Part shown: piece after piece, positions 53,723 through 64,000 of the stretch | Position numbering within the stretch: the first letter of the stretch is position 1 | Layout of the letters: the number at the start of each line of letters is the position of its first letter | NCBI GenBank assembly: GCA_032622095.1 | Contig: CP136064.1 | Location: 129,757,605-129,821,604, forward strand | Direction: 5' to 3' | Origin: Siphonodentalium dalli | Taxonomy: Eukaryota; Mollusca; Scaphopoda; Gadilida; Siphonodentaliidae | Length of the DNA: 64,000 nucleotides | Notes under the pieces: model-generated | Told to the model about the DNA's origin: nothing | Seen by the model: the letters and a program-made list of their open reading frames with translations, nothing else | Databases searched by the model: none | Made by a program: the position numbers and the translations under genes

Positions 53723-55520
53723 TAAAGCAGAAACCCAAAAACTCAGTCATGACAAGAGTTAAAGCTGGCAGAAGTTGGTCTACAGATATCCAATGTTCTT
53801 TAAATTACTAATGACACTCACAATTGATGTATGGTAGAGAACCTTTACTAATTTAGCATAAACAAATCTCTCAAAATACTGGAAAATATGCAGTTCCTGA
53901 CAGAATGAGTGAGATGAAATATTCAATATTCTGAGGTGTGTCATGTTCTCTATTGTGCACCCTTATACTGCCGGTAGTATTTGGTACATTTATTCATCTC
54001 AAATACATGTACTCAAAATAGAGTTTCATAAGTAGAAAGTAATTATAATTTGACTTAATTTCAAGGAAATCTGCCAAGTCACAGTTGGTCCTGCTTATGT
54101 TGTAGCTATTTTATAATGTCTGAACTAATACATCCTTTAAAGTAATCTATATTTTTGGGTTGTCATGCTTTGCTGATTGTCAACACATGCAAATGAATGT
54201 CTATACATGTACATGTAGGTTAGAAGCGAGACAGCCACTTAGTACGTGTATACATCAGTTTGCATGCATTCATATTGACATGGACGAGAACTGTTTATGT
54301 GCACCGCAGCAAAATCAGAAATTAAAAACCACACAGCATACCCAAATACAGTAATTTTAAATGCCTTTTGAGTCCAACATAACCCCCTGCAGAGACTAAA
54401 GTCTTATCACCATTGAGCTGGGTAAACTTGGCACAATTACCACCTAAATGACAGCTTCTTAACCACACTCTAACTGCTAACCTCATTATTAACCTAACCT
54501 AATTATTAAAATGATAATCAGTTCATAACTATCTGAATATAAATCTCATCAAAGCTGTCATCATGCATGATAAAACATTTAGAATACATCAAAATTACCA
54601 GGACAATCTCAAACAAATTATGCAAATAGAACTGAATTGAAAATTATAAATTATTTTCATGAAAAAAAGACATGTATTTGGAAGAAAGTTTTGAATTAAA
54701 CTGATAGAGCTTTATAAATTCACACCACATAACTAACTATATCCCTGAGACATACCATACTATAGGTACACTAAAACTAATTACAATAAGTTTTCATCAG
54801 CACTATTTACTCTACATACAAGTGAGAAACATGACTGCTGAACTGTTTAATTTTTATAAGACTGAATGAGCAGGGTAGGAAGCCTTTTCTAACTTCTAAG
54901 AATTTGATAGGTGATAAGGATAAAGGGGTGGGTATAAAATTTCCAGAAAAAAGCAAGCTTTTCAGTCAGAATTATTGAAGCAGATAAGGTTATTTTAAAT
55001 TACATCTAAGTTTAGTATTTCACATCACTAAATTTACACCCAAAAACTACACTTACATGTAAATTGGAATAATTTCTCCAAATGGGAAATGCACTGAAAT
55101 TGTTATTGTTGGCAATTTGTTGAATGTTATAGTGCACAAAATATAGGTTTGAGAAAGTTAAATTGGAGCTACTGCTAGTACATAGTACTATTGAGAAGCT
55201 ACATACGATATCTCATATGGTCACTGCATCTCAAGTGAATATTCAATCTTGAATAGGAAAATAAAGCTTGTTTATGGGTTCCCTCCCTAACTCGTGCAAT
55301 GCATGATCCTGACTGACTGTATAGGGTAACTTGGGGCTGTTCTAAGTTTCTGATTAGAGAAAAAACATTATAACATTAGACGCAAGTTATTTTTTCAAAT
55401 AAAAATAACACATGAATGTGCGTGATGAGAATTCTGGTATATTTACATACATGATGTTGCTTTATACACATTTAAGGTGAATAGGTACAATTATGGCATT
55501 ATGGAAGTGATCTTGATATT
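53723..55520. other. No recognisable feature
   Basis: AT-rich sequence with ACATGTACATGTAGG-type words (54206). No upstream myosin exon, other gene or repeat was recognised. Confidence 0.4.
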
Positions 55521-55521
55521 T

Positions 55522-55669
55522 AAGAAATAAATACACTGCGCATGTACATGTATAGTATAATTTGACCACATAGAAACTGATTGTAGGACGACGCGAAGCG
55601 AAGTCCTATAATCAGTTTCTGTGGTCAATTCTACTGTACAGGCTGATGCACACTGTATTTATTTCTTTT
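55522..55669. mobile_element. Fold-back MITE (family I), complete
   Basis: Arms of about 68 bp: AGAAATAAATACACTGCGCA...GAAACTGATTGTAGGAC and GTCCTATAATCAGTTTC...CACTGTATTTATTTCTTTT. The loop is GACGCGAAGCGAA. Confidence 0.88.
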
Positions 55670-56435
55670 GTAATTCAACTCTATGTTTTTGACGAAAGAG
55701 TAGTGACAGACATGCAACCACCCAGGTTTTATCTCTGCTTGGTATGATTTCCGAACAAACAGTTCTTCTCACCGAACTGTAACGTCAAACATGATGTCAC
55801 TGTTGAATGGCGACCCCTTTCGTTGCCTCTCTGGCAAAATTTTGCAGATAAGAATGATTTTTGTTCCATTTTAAATAAAATTCACTGTTAGTAGGTAGCC
55901 ATTATATGTCTCTTTCATCAGTCAAAAGCATGATATTAACTAATTCATGTGTGGTTTGAATTATGAGCTTTCTGAAGGTTTGAGGCATTGGCTGCATTGC
56001 AATGATTGTACCACGTTTTTTGTGGTATAATTCAAAATATCTAGAATTTTACCACAAAACCACGTTCATGCATGGGAAGAATGCAGGTTTGAGCAAGGTC
56101 GTATTACAATGCTATTGGTAACACCTGTTCTGAATACATGTGGGTCTTTCTATTAAGTTTCAATGCACTACATGTATTTTACACAGGGCCGCTAACCCTA
56201 TACATGTAGGTGAATCAGACTTATTTATGACCAAAGTTTATCATTTGTGGTATTATAAACTGTTTCAAAAAATCTCTTGTTATATAGTCAAAAATATGTT
56301 CTTCCAAATATCTCTTTTCTCTACACAGTTCTTTCAGAAATATTCATTCCTTTTGGAATGATTATGATTATATTGACAAATAACAGAGACATTCGGAAAT
56401 TAAAATACAATTTTAATGTGTTAAGAAATAATGTA

Positions 56436-56550
56436 GAAACTGATTGTAGGGTGAAGCGAAGTCCTATAATCAGTTTCTGTGGTCAAATTCTACTGTACAG
56501 GCTGATGCGCACTGTATTTATTTCTTTTGTAATTCAACTCTATGTTTTCG
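56436..56550. repeat. Family I MITE, truncated second copy
   Basis: GAAACTGATTGTAGGGTGAA, GCGAAGTCCTATAATCAGTT and the right arm match the copy at 55522 closely; the left arm is missing. Confidence 0.85.
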
Positions 56551-56559
56551 AGTTTTCTG

Positions 56560-56672
56560 AAATGAATTCCTTGCACCTCAGAAGTACTTCCTCGGGAGAG
56601 CAGGTGGACAATGGACAGACACAGTCAAACCAGTATACCACCCATATTTCTTTGAAAAGTGACAGTATAATA
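56560..56672 (+). repeat. Family B-like 3' end
   Basis: GTGGACAATGGACAGACACA, GTCAAACCAGTATACCACCC and TTTGAAAAGTGACAGTATAA: a diverged family B terminus. Confidence 0.65.
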
Positions 56673-56994
56673 AGAAGTATGATTTAGTACGCCTTGACCA
56701 ATATTAAGTTAAAGCGTGCATTACAACTTTGTTTTATGAGACAGTGACGTGACATATCAAGGCAATCATAACAGCAATTAACTGTCTTTTTACCTGACAG
56801 TTTTGACAATCTATTAATAAAAAACAAACATCTAGCTATTGTTGGTGTTGAAACTTATAAAGAGAAATATATCACCTATATTGTTAGTCATTCTCTTTCA
56901 AGATTAAGTGAATCTGGTATTTGTAATTATGTATATGTACCATATGTGTTCAAGGGCACACATTGCTGCAGGGGTGAATTGATGCATACCAGAG

Positions 56995-57197
56995 TACAGT
57001 AATGCCCTAAATAATCGACTCCTTAACCACAGCAGAATTATGGGTAACTTTTCAGGATTTAGTCGGAAATATGGCTTGTTGCCATTCATCGGAAAGCTCT
57101 CACATGAATGGCAACAAGCCATATTTCCGATAAATCCTGAAAAGTTACCCATAATTCTGCTGTGGTTAAGGAGTCGATTATTTAGAGCATTACTGTA
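56995..57197. mobile_element. Tc1/mariner-like fold-back MITE (family H)
   Basis: A 203-bp palindrome bounded by TACAGTAATGC and GCATTACTGTA, with arms of ~95 bp sharing TAATCGACTCCTTAACCACA and GCAGAATTATGGGTAACTTT. TA target duplication and CAGT ends suggest a Tc1/mariner source. The 82-codon minus frame across it is an artefact. Confidence 0.92.
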
Positions 57198-57473
57198 GCA
57201 ATGTGTTAACCAGGGATCACATTTTTCAGTATGGATTCACCAATATCCAAACCGGAACAAATAAATCTTCTCTTGTTGAATATGCATAGCCACCTGAATT
57301 CACATCTCAATTAAAGTTTTTATTTTAATTGGGTTAATCCAGGGTAATCGTCTCTTTAGCCACTAGAACATATCAAAACGTTATATACCACACCACTAAA
57401 TCAATTATATTATAAGAGTTTTCTGAAATGAATGGTATTGATGGAACAATATTTTTAACCTTTCTTGCGGAAT

Positions 57474-58568
57474 TAAACGAGAGGCCGATCACGATCGGCA
57501 GATGTTTAACCCATACCTTGGCGATAGTGATCAGCTATTTTCAGTTCTGACACGAAAATCCATAAGCCATAACTCTGTTTAAAATATAAAAAAAATGGAT
57601 CAAACCCAAATTCGAAATCTATCTGTATTTTGGGCTGAGAAATTCACATACAAAATTTACATACATCTCAATAAAATGAGATATATCAGATGAAAGGTAT
57701 TTCTGCTAAGTATAAGGAATGTTGAGAATTAAGGGTTCATTTTAACCACAAAAATCCATACAAGTGAAAGGGATATAATAGGAGAATGATTACATGAAAA
57801 ATATACAAAAGCATAAAATTGATGACAAGGGTTAACAATTTTAACTCAATAAAATTAGGTACAGGTATGTCACTGGAACACTGCATTGATATCCTAAACC
57901 AGAGAGCTGTATGGAAATACAATAAACATTAAACAACAGATGGTTCTCTGTCCAATTACACCTTCCACTGTGCCAGGGACAATATGATGGCTAAACATAA
58001 CTCTAATGTCCAATAATACAAGTTAATCTATTCTCTCTCAGTGCTAACTGATATCACAGGGGTTAGCTGCTATGGTTCTACATGATAAGCATAAAAATAT
58101 CGAATCTGTTCAATCCTTAGTTAAAAAGGGCCATAACTCTGGTATAAAAAACAGGATCTAACCCATATTCAAACTTGATCTGTATTTTGAGTTGAGAAAC
58201 TCACATACCAAATTTGGTTCCTATCATACGATAACTGGTTGAGCTATCGAAGCATGGATGAATTCTATATCAAAGGGCCATAACTCCATTAAAAATAATC
58301 TGATCAAACCCATATTCGAACTCGAATTGTATTTTAGATAGAGAAACTCACATACCAAATTTGGTTCTCATGAGATAATATTTTTTTTAGTTATCGTAGC
58401 ATCCATGAATTCTAAGTCGAAAGAGGGCCATAACTCCATAAAAAAAACTCGGATCAAACCCATATTCGAACTCGATCTGTATTTTGATCTGAGAAACTCA
58501 TATACAAAATTTGGTTCCGATCAGATATAAAATATTTGAGTTATCGCACCATGCGTAAAGTGTCCACG

Positions 58569-58603
<35 letters not shown>

Positions 58604-59231
58604 GGACGGACGGACGGACGGACGGACGTACCAACAAATGGGTAGATATGTGGCTTCGACCTTAATATGTGGCTAGAAATGGTAATGTGGCTTTAGTTTT
58701 TATGTGGCTTCTCAAGTAGCCATAAAATGTTAAGTGGCTATCAAGTAGTAGATAGTGATAAAACTCCAGATTATGGATTCATAACATGTTGGAATTATAG
58801 CAGAAGAAGCTGATTAAAACTCAAAAACTTGCTCACAGCAACTGGGACAGTGGAATAGGAGAAACTGACAGGTCCGTGATTGGGTGGCTAGCCACATAAA
58901 TGTCTTGTCAGTGTCCGACATCTCCTATTGACGGGTCATGGATGTCTAAATCGATGGACTTTTTTTTTTCCAAATTTCGAGTGACTACAAAATTAAATAA
59001 GCTGATTAGGCCAAATAGATCATTTTAGAACGTCCATCTCAAAGCTGTTACGTGGCTAGCCACGCAACGGAAGTTATGCAAATAAATATCCATTTTACAC
59101 AATCTTAGCCACATAAGTAGTCATTAGTAAACACGGACGGACGGACGGACACACGGACGGACACACGACGAGTGGTCAATCCAGGCGTCGACATTATGTT
59201 TACCATACTATGGTATGGGTAAACATAAAAA
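57474..59231 (+). mobile_element. Family A pearl/HINE-like element with internal extra segment
   Basis: The 5' end is GAGGCCGATCACGATCGGCA and GATGTTTAACCCATACC. Three core units follow (GGGCCATAACTC at 58129, 58275, 58425), then (GACA)n(GACG)n to 58628. A ~500-bp foreign segment is next, then a second (GACG)n tract and the normal 3' end GGTATGGGTAAACATAAAAA. Confidence 0.88.
58629..59131. other. Segment lodged between two GACG tracts of a family A element
   Basis: Rich in TGTGGCT words (at least seven in both orientations), with two copies of the palindrome GTGGCTAGCCAC (about 58884 and 59052). It is not part of other family A copies. It could be a nested hAT-like element whose ends are obscured or sequence captured by the carrier. 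Confidence 0.55.
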
Positions 59232-59244
59232 GTGAGATCTGCTG

Positions 59245-59328
59245 AAAAGTTTGCCAAATGAAAATATGTTTTGCCAAATGTGAATTAGTTTTGCCATTGG
59301 GAAATTTGGCAAGTTGCAACGCGAACCC
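59245..59328. repeat. Solo end of a hAT-like element
   Basis: TTTGCCAAATG/TTTGGCAA subterminal words lead to AGTTGCAACGCGAACCCTG, which reads outward-in as CAGGGTTCGCGTTGCAACT. The matching other end was not found. Confidence 0.5.
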
Positions 59329-59630
59329 TGAGGCATACCTGGTATGTTGGCATATTAAAGGTGACATCATGCAACTTACCAACTGAGCCAATGAATATTA
59401 AAGTATCCAGGAAGTTAACTTTAAAATAGGGTCACCATAGAATATATAAACCCATTTAATACATACATACATGTAGTGCTCATTTGACCATGGGGAATGT
59501 ATCATTAGCAGGGTGTTCGAGAGGGCTGCCCATCTGCTTACGTTGGTATCTGCCACTATACATACATACATGTATCTAAGAAAAAATAGCTTGCAAACAG
59601 GACACTCAGGTCACAGTCTGGATTCCCAGG

Positions 59631-60690
59631 AAACGAGAGGCCGATCACGATCGGCAGATGTTTAACCCATCCCTTGGCGATAATAAATTGTTATGATCAG
59701 AATCATAATCGTTTAATGTTGAATTATAGAGTATACTGTTATGATCTAAAGTAGTATATGACAAATGTACATAATAACCAGTAATAACACAAATTATTGG
59801 AATGTATGAGTCAATATAGAAGGGTTAATATAACATCTAAACTCTAGAGCCTGTCACCACTATCATAGTGTAAGCAGTTCTATTCATGTTGTTGCAAATT
59901 GCCATGTGAGATATCAAAATAATATAATTATTTATTTAATGGAAAAGGTTAAAAGACATGGAATGGGTAAAAGGGGTTAAATCACCTATCTCTGTCTTAT
60001 ACAGAGCTAACATATGAGGGCTATAAATAACTCTCAAAGCAATAAACTATATTGTCTTTTATCTTGCTCACAGAGAAGCAGGTATTCATTAATTGTAAGT
60101 TACTTGGGTTATAATCTGGATAATTCTTAGTTTAAAAAGGGCCATATCTCTGGTATAACAAATTGGATCTAACCCATATTCAAACTCGTTCTGTATTTTG
60201 AGTTGAGAAACTCACATACCAAATTTGGTTCCTATCAGATGAAAAATGGTTGATTTATCGAAGTACATGTATGTGTGAATTATATGTCAAAGGACCATAA
60301 CTCCATTAAAAATCCGATCAAACCCATATTCGAACTCAATCTGTATTTTGGGCCGAGAAACTCATACACCAAATTTGGTTCCGATCAGATAAAAAATGTT
60401 TGAGTTATGGCAGAATGTGTGAATTCTAAGTAAATAAAGGGCCATAACTCCGTAAAAAAAAGTCGGATCAAACCCATATTCGAACTCGATCTGTATATTG
60501 GGCTGAAAACCCCATATACAAATTTTGGTTTTGATCAGGTAAAAAATGTTTGAGTTATCGCATTACACGTAAAGTGTCTACGGACGGACAGACGGACGGA
60601 CGGACGGACGGACAGACGGACGGACGACGAGTGGTCAATCCGGACGTTGACACTATGTGTACCATACTATGGTATGGGTACACATAAAAA
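59631..60690 (+). mobile_element. Family A pearl/HINE-like element, complete (1.06 kb)
   Basis: 5' GAGGCCGATCACGATCGGCA and GATGTTTAACCCATCCC; core units near 60139, 60292 and 60439; (GACG)n; GAGTGGTCAATCCGGACG; 3' hairpin in a variant form GGTATGGGTACACATAAAAA. It is only about 400 bp from the previous family A copy. Confidence 0.88.
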
Positions 60691-60773
60691 TGAAATCATT
60701 GTTGAAAACAGCTTGCAGGGAGTGTCCCAGTCTTTGTAAACATACACTCAAGACTGATACCACTATTTTTGTG

Positions 60774-60954
60774 TACAGTAATGCTCTATATAATCGACTC
60801 CTTAATTAACCACAGCAGAATTATGGGTAACTTTTCAGGATTTAGTTGGAAATATGGCTTGTTGCCATTCATCGGAAAGCTCTCGGCGAAATCCTGAAAA
60901 GTTACCCATAATTCTGCTGTGGTTAAGGAGTTGATTATTTAGAGCATTACTGTA
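60774..60954. mobile_element. Tc1/mariner-like fold-back MITE (family H), second copy
   Basis: TACAGTAATGC to GCATTACTGTA, 181 bp, with the same arms as 56995..57197 but a shortened tip on the right arm. Confidence 0.9.
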
Positions 60955-61920
60955 TATGTGGGTCTATTTTTGTAGTTTCTGGGAGTGTTGATTTAGAATT
61001 TGTCCCTGTATAATTCTGGAACAGCCCACCCAAAAGGCAATTTGATGGGTCCTTGGCTACTGAATGTTATGTTAGAATTAACCTCCACCTTAATATTATG
61101 ACATGAGCTATATGATCTGACCCATAAAAGTCATAAAATGTAGGTAACATTATATATATGAGCAAGAATGACTTTACATAAAGGTTAACATAGTCCAACA
61201 CAGAGAAAGATGTTTACAAAGAACACTAATTGTTGGGTATGGTAATTCTGTATAGGGGAGGTAGTGTACCATGCTCACAGGTAACCAAATATTTTCAGAT
61301 CTTAATTACAGGTATACTAAGTATGTCACCATACAAGAAAAAGCACAATTGAGAAAATTCCTAGGTGAATACATAAGTATCATTTACATTTTTCGATAGG
61401 TACATTTTGTTTACCTTTTGAACTTTATAATGTGATAAATTATACAATGGCTATCCATCTTCAGTAAATTACAGTTATCATGTCCACAATGACTAATCAA
61501 TCATGAGACTTATTCAACAGGGCTATTATTCACATGTGATTGAAAAGATGGAGGGTGACAAGTGCATATCATAAAGAGACCCAATCATTGATCAGACCCA
61601 TTACAGAGCCAGTCCACAGGTACCTGTAACAAATATTTTATTACTTAATATTAAATGGAAGGTAGGTCTCTCTGGTGGCCATATTCAATTTTTGGTTTGG
61701 CGCCTTGTCCGATGGGGGTTAATCTGCACTGATTTAATTCGGGTAAACGGCTAAATGTACAATAACTTACGTGTACAAACAGGATAATATGCGATGATCA
61801 CTTCATATGTTGCCTATTTCCTTATTCCAATAACAATTGTTTGTAGTTGATATATTAGATGATTTTATATAAATGACTAGACAATATTTTTTCCGGAATG
61901 ATAACAGTGAATTGTAGCTG
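60955..61920. other. No recognisable feature
   Basis: AT-rich sequence. A GTAAGT donor on the minus strand at about 61765-61770 ends an open 50-nt stretch, but no homology supports an exon. Confidence 0.35.
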
Positions 61921-61927
61921 TCAGCTG

Positions 61928-61998
61928 ATTGGCTGAATTGAAAAAATACTTCTTTATTTTTTTCTCCGAATGTCACCTGACTTTTGTTAATATATAAG
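61928..61998 (+). promoter_or_regulatory. Core promoter-like elements before the 62024 ORF
   Basis: An inverted CCAAT box (GATTGGCTG, core at 61928-61932) and TATATAAG (61991-61998) lie 92 and 26 bp upstream of the ATG at 62024. The spacing from TATA to a TTAGTT initiator-like word (62011) is about 20 bp. Suggestive of a Pol II start, not proof. Confidence 0.45.
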
Positions 61999-62023
61999 AC
62001 GGCATGCTGTTTAGTTATCAAAG

Positions 62024-62194
62024 ATGGATGCCACCGTTATGACAAAATGCAATGTGTTGCTCACTGGACAGACAGGCACAGGCAAATCCACTTGCCTCAA
62101 CAAATGGTATTACGACCTCAACGCACATGGGAGAGCTGTTTGTTGCCCTGGATCAACGGGGGCAGCGAGCACTTCATCTAACTCGAAGCTGTAA
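62024..62194 (+). CDS. Small ORF with SF1 helicase (Pif1/UL5-like) P-loop, probably a fragment
   Basis: 56 codons from an AAGATGG context to TAA. Residues 11-25 read VLLTGQTGTGKSTCL: a hydrophobic strand followed by a Walker A motif (GQTGTGKST, residues 15-23). Residues 37-48 (RAVCCPGSTGAA) match the motif Ia pattern of Pif1-type helicases (V.....TG.AA). This order and ~25-residue spacing fit the N-terminus of a superfamily 1 helicase as in Pif1, Helitron/Helentron Rep-Hel and herpesvirus-type replicative helicases. The frame stops just after motif Ia, and no motifs II-VI were seen downstream, so it is a first exon, a truncated relic, or chance. A GTAAGT at 62200 lies just after the stop. If real, its origin (host, transposon or virus) is open. 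Confidence 0.5.
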   Translation: MDATVMTKCNVLLTGQTGTGKSTCLNKWYYDLNAHGRAVCCPGSTGAASTSSNSKL

Positions 62195-62199
62195 CCCGG

Positions 62200-62877
62200 A
62201 AGTAAGTTCAAATTTCCCACAAATAATCCACAAATAGCTCCGCCAATCGGTGAACATCAATAAATTCACTGCGGTCTCCGGATGGAATGCGGATGGATCC
62301 CCGATCAATCTCCAATGTTTTGTCGTTGAAAACAGTTATTAATACCAAATATTGTCAAATTCAAGAAGAGAGGGCACAAGGTTGCACAATTCCCATATTA
62401 ATCTGTTTGTTAATGTAAGTCATCAAACATTTTGCCATTTATCCGAACAAAATCGGTGCACATTAACTCCTACATGGCCGCGTCAACGATGGCTACTCAA
62501 TATCACCCCCAGAGTAACCAACTTTTAGTGTTAATATTATATATAAAAACAAGTTACAAGCACCTGTGGGCCAGTCAAGACTTCAGACTAATTTCAGATA
62601 CCCTATAAGGTGCCAAACAATAATCATGTACATGTATAAAGAATTTTAAGCCAAGGATTTGTTAAATGCACATGACTCATTTCAAGCAGCTTTATACTTG
62701 TATATTATAAATATATTAAGTAAGCAGACAGAGAACTTTTCAACCAATTTTATCTTGCAGAAAAAAACATATACATGTATTGCAGATAATAATATGCAGC
62801 ACTTTTGTCAAACTTCTTCTCCATCATGTCCAACAAGCTGACCAACATTGGACTCAACTCAGAATTACTAATCAGGC
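62200..62877. other. Downstream of the helicase-like ORF, nothing recognised
   Basis: Starts near a GTAAGT at 62200 and contains no recognised continuation of the helicase in any plus frame. Confidence 0.4.
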
Positions 62878-63138
62878 TTAACCCTTTCCATATAAAATAC
62901 TCATTGAGGAGTAGTTGTCCGTTTAATATAGAAAATGTTAAGATAATAAGTTCAACAAACGAATGTTGTTTGTTGTACTTATTATCTGAACATTTCCCTC
63001 CAAAGAATATTCATCTGTCTGCCGTAGACCGTGCTTTTATTACCTGAACATCTCTCCCAATGAATAATACACAATCACAATGTATACTTTTATAACTGAA
63101 TTGGAAAGGGAAAGTCCATTTCGAAAAGAAAGGATTAA
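62878..63138. mobile_element. TTAA-flanked MITE (family O), 261 bp
   Basis: TTAACCCTTTCC at the left and GAAAGGATTAA at the right give a near-inverted terminus inside TTAA, as in piggyBac-type MITEs. The interior carries CTGAACAT(C/T)(T/C)C and TATAACTGAATTGG words shared with 46105 and 48690. Confidence 0.6.
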
Positions 63139-64000
63139 TACAACTATGAAGTTTGGCTTGTGTTTTGTAAATAAAGGTAAGGTATTAAATGCTGCAAGCT
63201 TCCTGAGGTAGTCATTATAGAATTAGCCCTTGAGTAGAATGACATATATGTCATTTACTGGTTGGAGAGTAGAACGACATATATGTCATTTCCGGTTTGA
63301 TTTATGGATGTGTCATGTTCCTATAAATATAATGTCGATAAATCGTTTATTATGATTATTTTGATATATGTATTATGTATAGGGAATCTAACGTTTCTTT
63401 TTTTTGTAATATAAAATATGGTCACATTTGTTAAAAGAAAACACAAAACATTTAAAACGAAGTACCGATAGAAGAGTAAGCGAATTTGTAAGTACACGTT
63501 CACATGACATTGTCAAGTACACAAAAACAAAGATGGCTCTGGCTAAAATAATTTTGCCATTGCATATAGGCAGAAAACACAAACAACTCTTTAATTTGGA
63601 TGAGGTTTTGGGGATGTTCCAGAACTACTAAATGTTATTTGATAGATTTGTGCTGATTGTGCAGTATCATGATTAGAATGTTATCAATTGCAAAGAACCA
63701 GCAAATAATTAATTTCTTCCTGTGAGTATCATAACTACGTGATGTTATCGTTTCTGAAAAAAAAAATATAAACTTGCTTTTTACAAATGAGACATGATGC
63801 ATTATATGAGATATCTTCCTGATAAAATTTCTCCAAATCATTAATAAATAATTAATTTTATTATTTATTAATTTATGCTTGTTAACTGTATTTTTGTTAC
63901 CATAATTTGTTCTTTATTACATAAACGCATATTTCGCAGCACATTTCGCAAATTAATTCACTCACGACATAACGTCATAGCTGGGAAACGTACTCCCCAA
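63139..64000. other. Right edge, no assigned feature
   Basis: GACATATATGTCATTT occurs twice (about 63241 and 63279; a palindromic GACATATATGTC). A 67-codon plus frame at 63428-63631 is unrecognised. The end is AT-rich. Confidence 0.4.

Noticed and set aside
56904-57152. 82-codon minus-strand frame
   Set aside because: It lies across the palindromic family H MITE; its residues mirror the inverted repeat.
63428-63631. 67-codon plus-strand frame near the right edge
   Set aside because: No recognisable motif, and the composition is like its surroundings; not supported as a gene.

Overview
This is animal (metazoan) nuclear DNA, AT-rich and dominated by introns and interspersed repeats. It is not bacterial or viral, and almost every long open frame here is non-coding or repeat-derived. 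The one gene that can be read with confidence is a class XVIII unconventional myosin (MYO18-like) on the minus strand. The repeat complement best fits a lophotrochozoan, probably a mollusc: pearl/HINE-type elements with ~150-bp core repeats, GACA/GACG tracts and 3' hairpins; a tRNA-derived SINE whose tail resembles molluscan SINEs; and frequent ACATGTA words. The species cannot be named from the sequence.

Myosin gene. Seventeen coding exons were found between 51863 and 3619 (minus strand). All have canonical AG/GT borders, and their phases join without a break into 813 codons (2439 nt). They cover the region before the motor, the P-loop, switch I, switch II, relay, and the SH/converter region up to the end of the head. 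The 5' exons (the PDZ/KE-rich region in relatives) lie at higher coordinates and were not recognised. The IQ and coiled-coil exons lie beyond base 1. Switch II reads DIPGFQ instead of DIxGFE, the signature of an ATPase-poor motor. Introns range from 253 bp to 12.1 kb.

Repeats fill the introns and the 52-64 kb flank. At least four related families (called A-D here, with E, F and L as looser relatives) share one plan: a 5' motif, ~120-190-bp core repeats, a tetranucleotide tract, and a 3' hairpin ending in TATAAAAA or CTAAAAA. The 5' motif is complementary to the 3' end. Every copy for which I could judge direction points along the plus strand, antisense to the myosin. There are also two hAT elements with 8-bp target duplications, several fold-back MITEs (TA- and TTAA-flanked), a possible LINE 3' end, one SINE, and three tandem F-type elements at 16.1-18.6 kb.

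The most notable non-repeat items are: (1) a small plus-strand ORF at 62024 with a Walker A motif and a Pif1-like motif Ia, placed behind a TATA box and an inverted CCAAT box; (2) a triplicated splice donor at the end of myosin exon K; (3) seven copies of TAACGTCAGTCAC-like words within 2.3 kb of one intron. Coordinates of repeat ends are read by eye and are approximate unless a target duplication fixes them.
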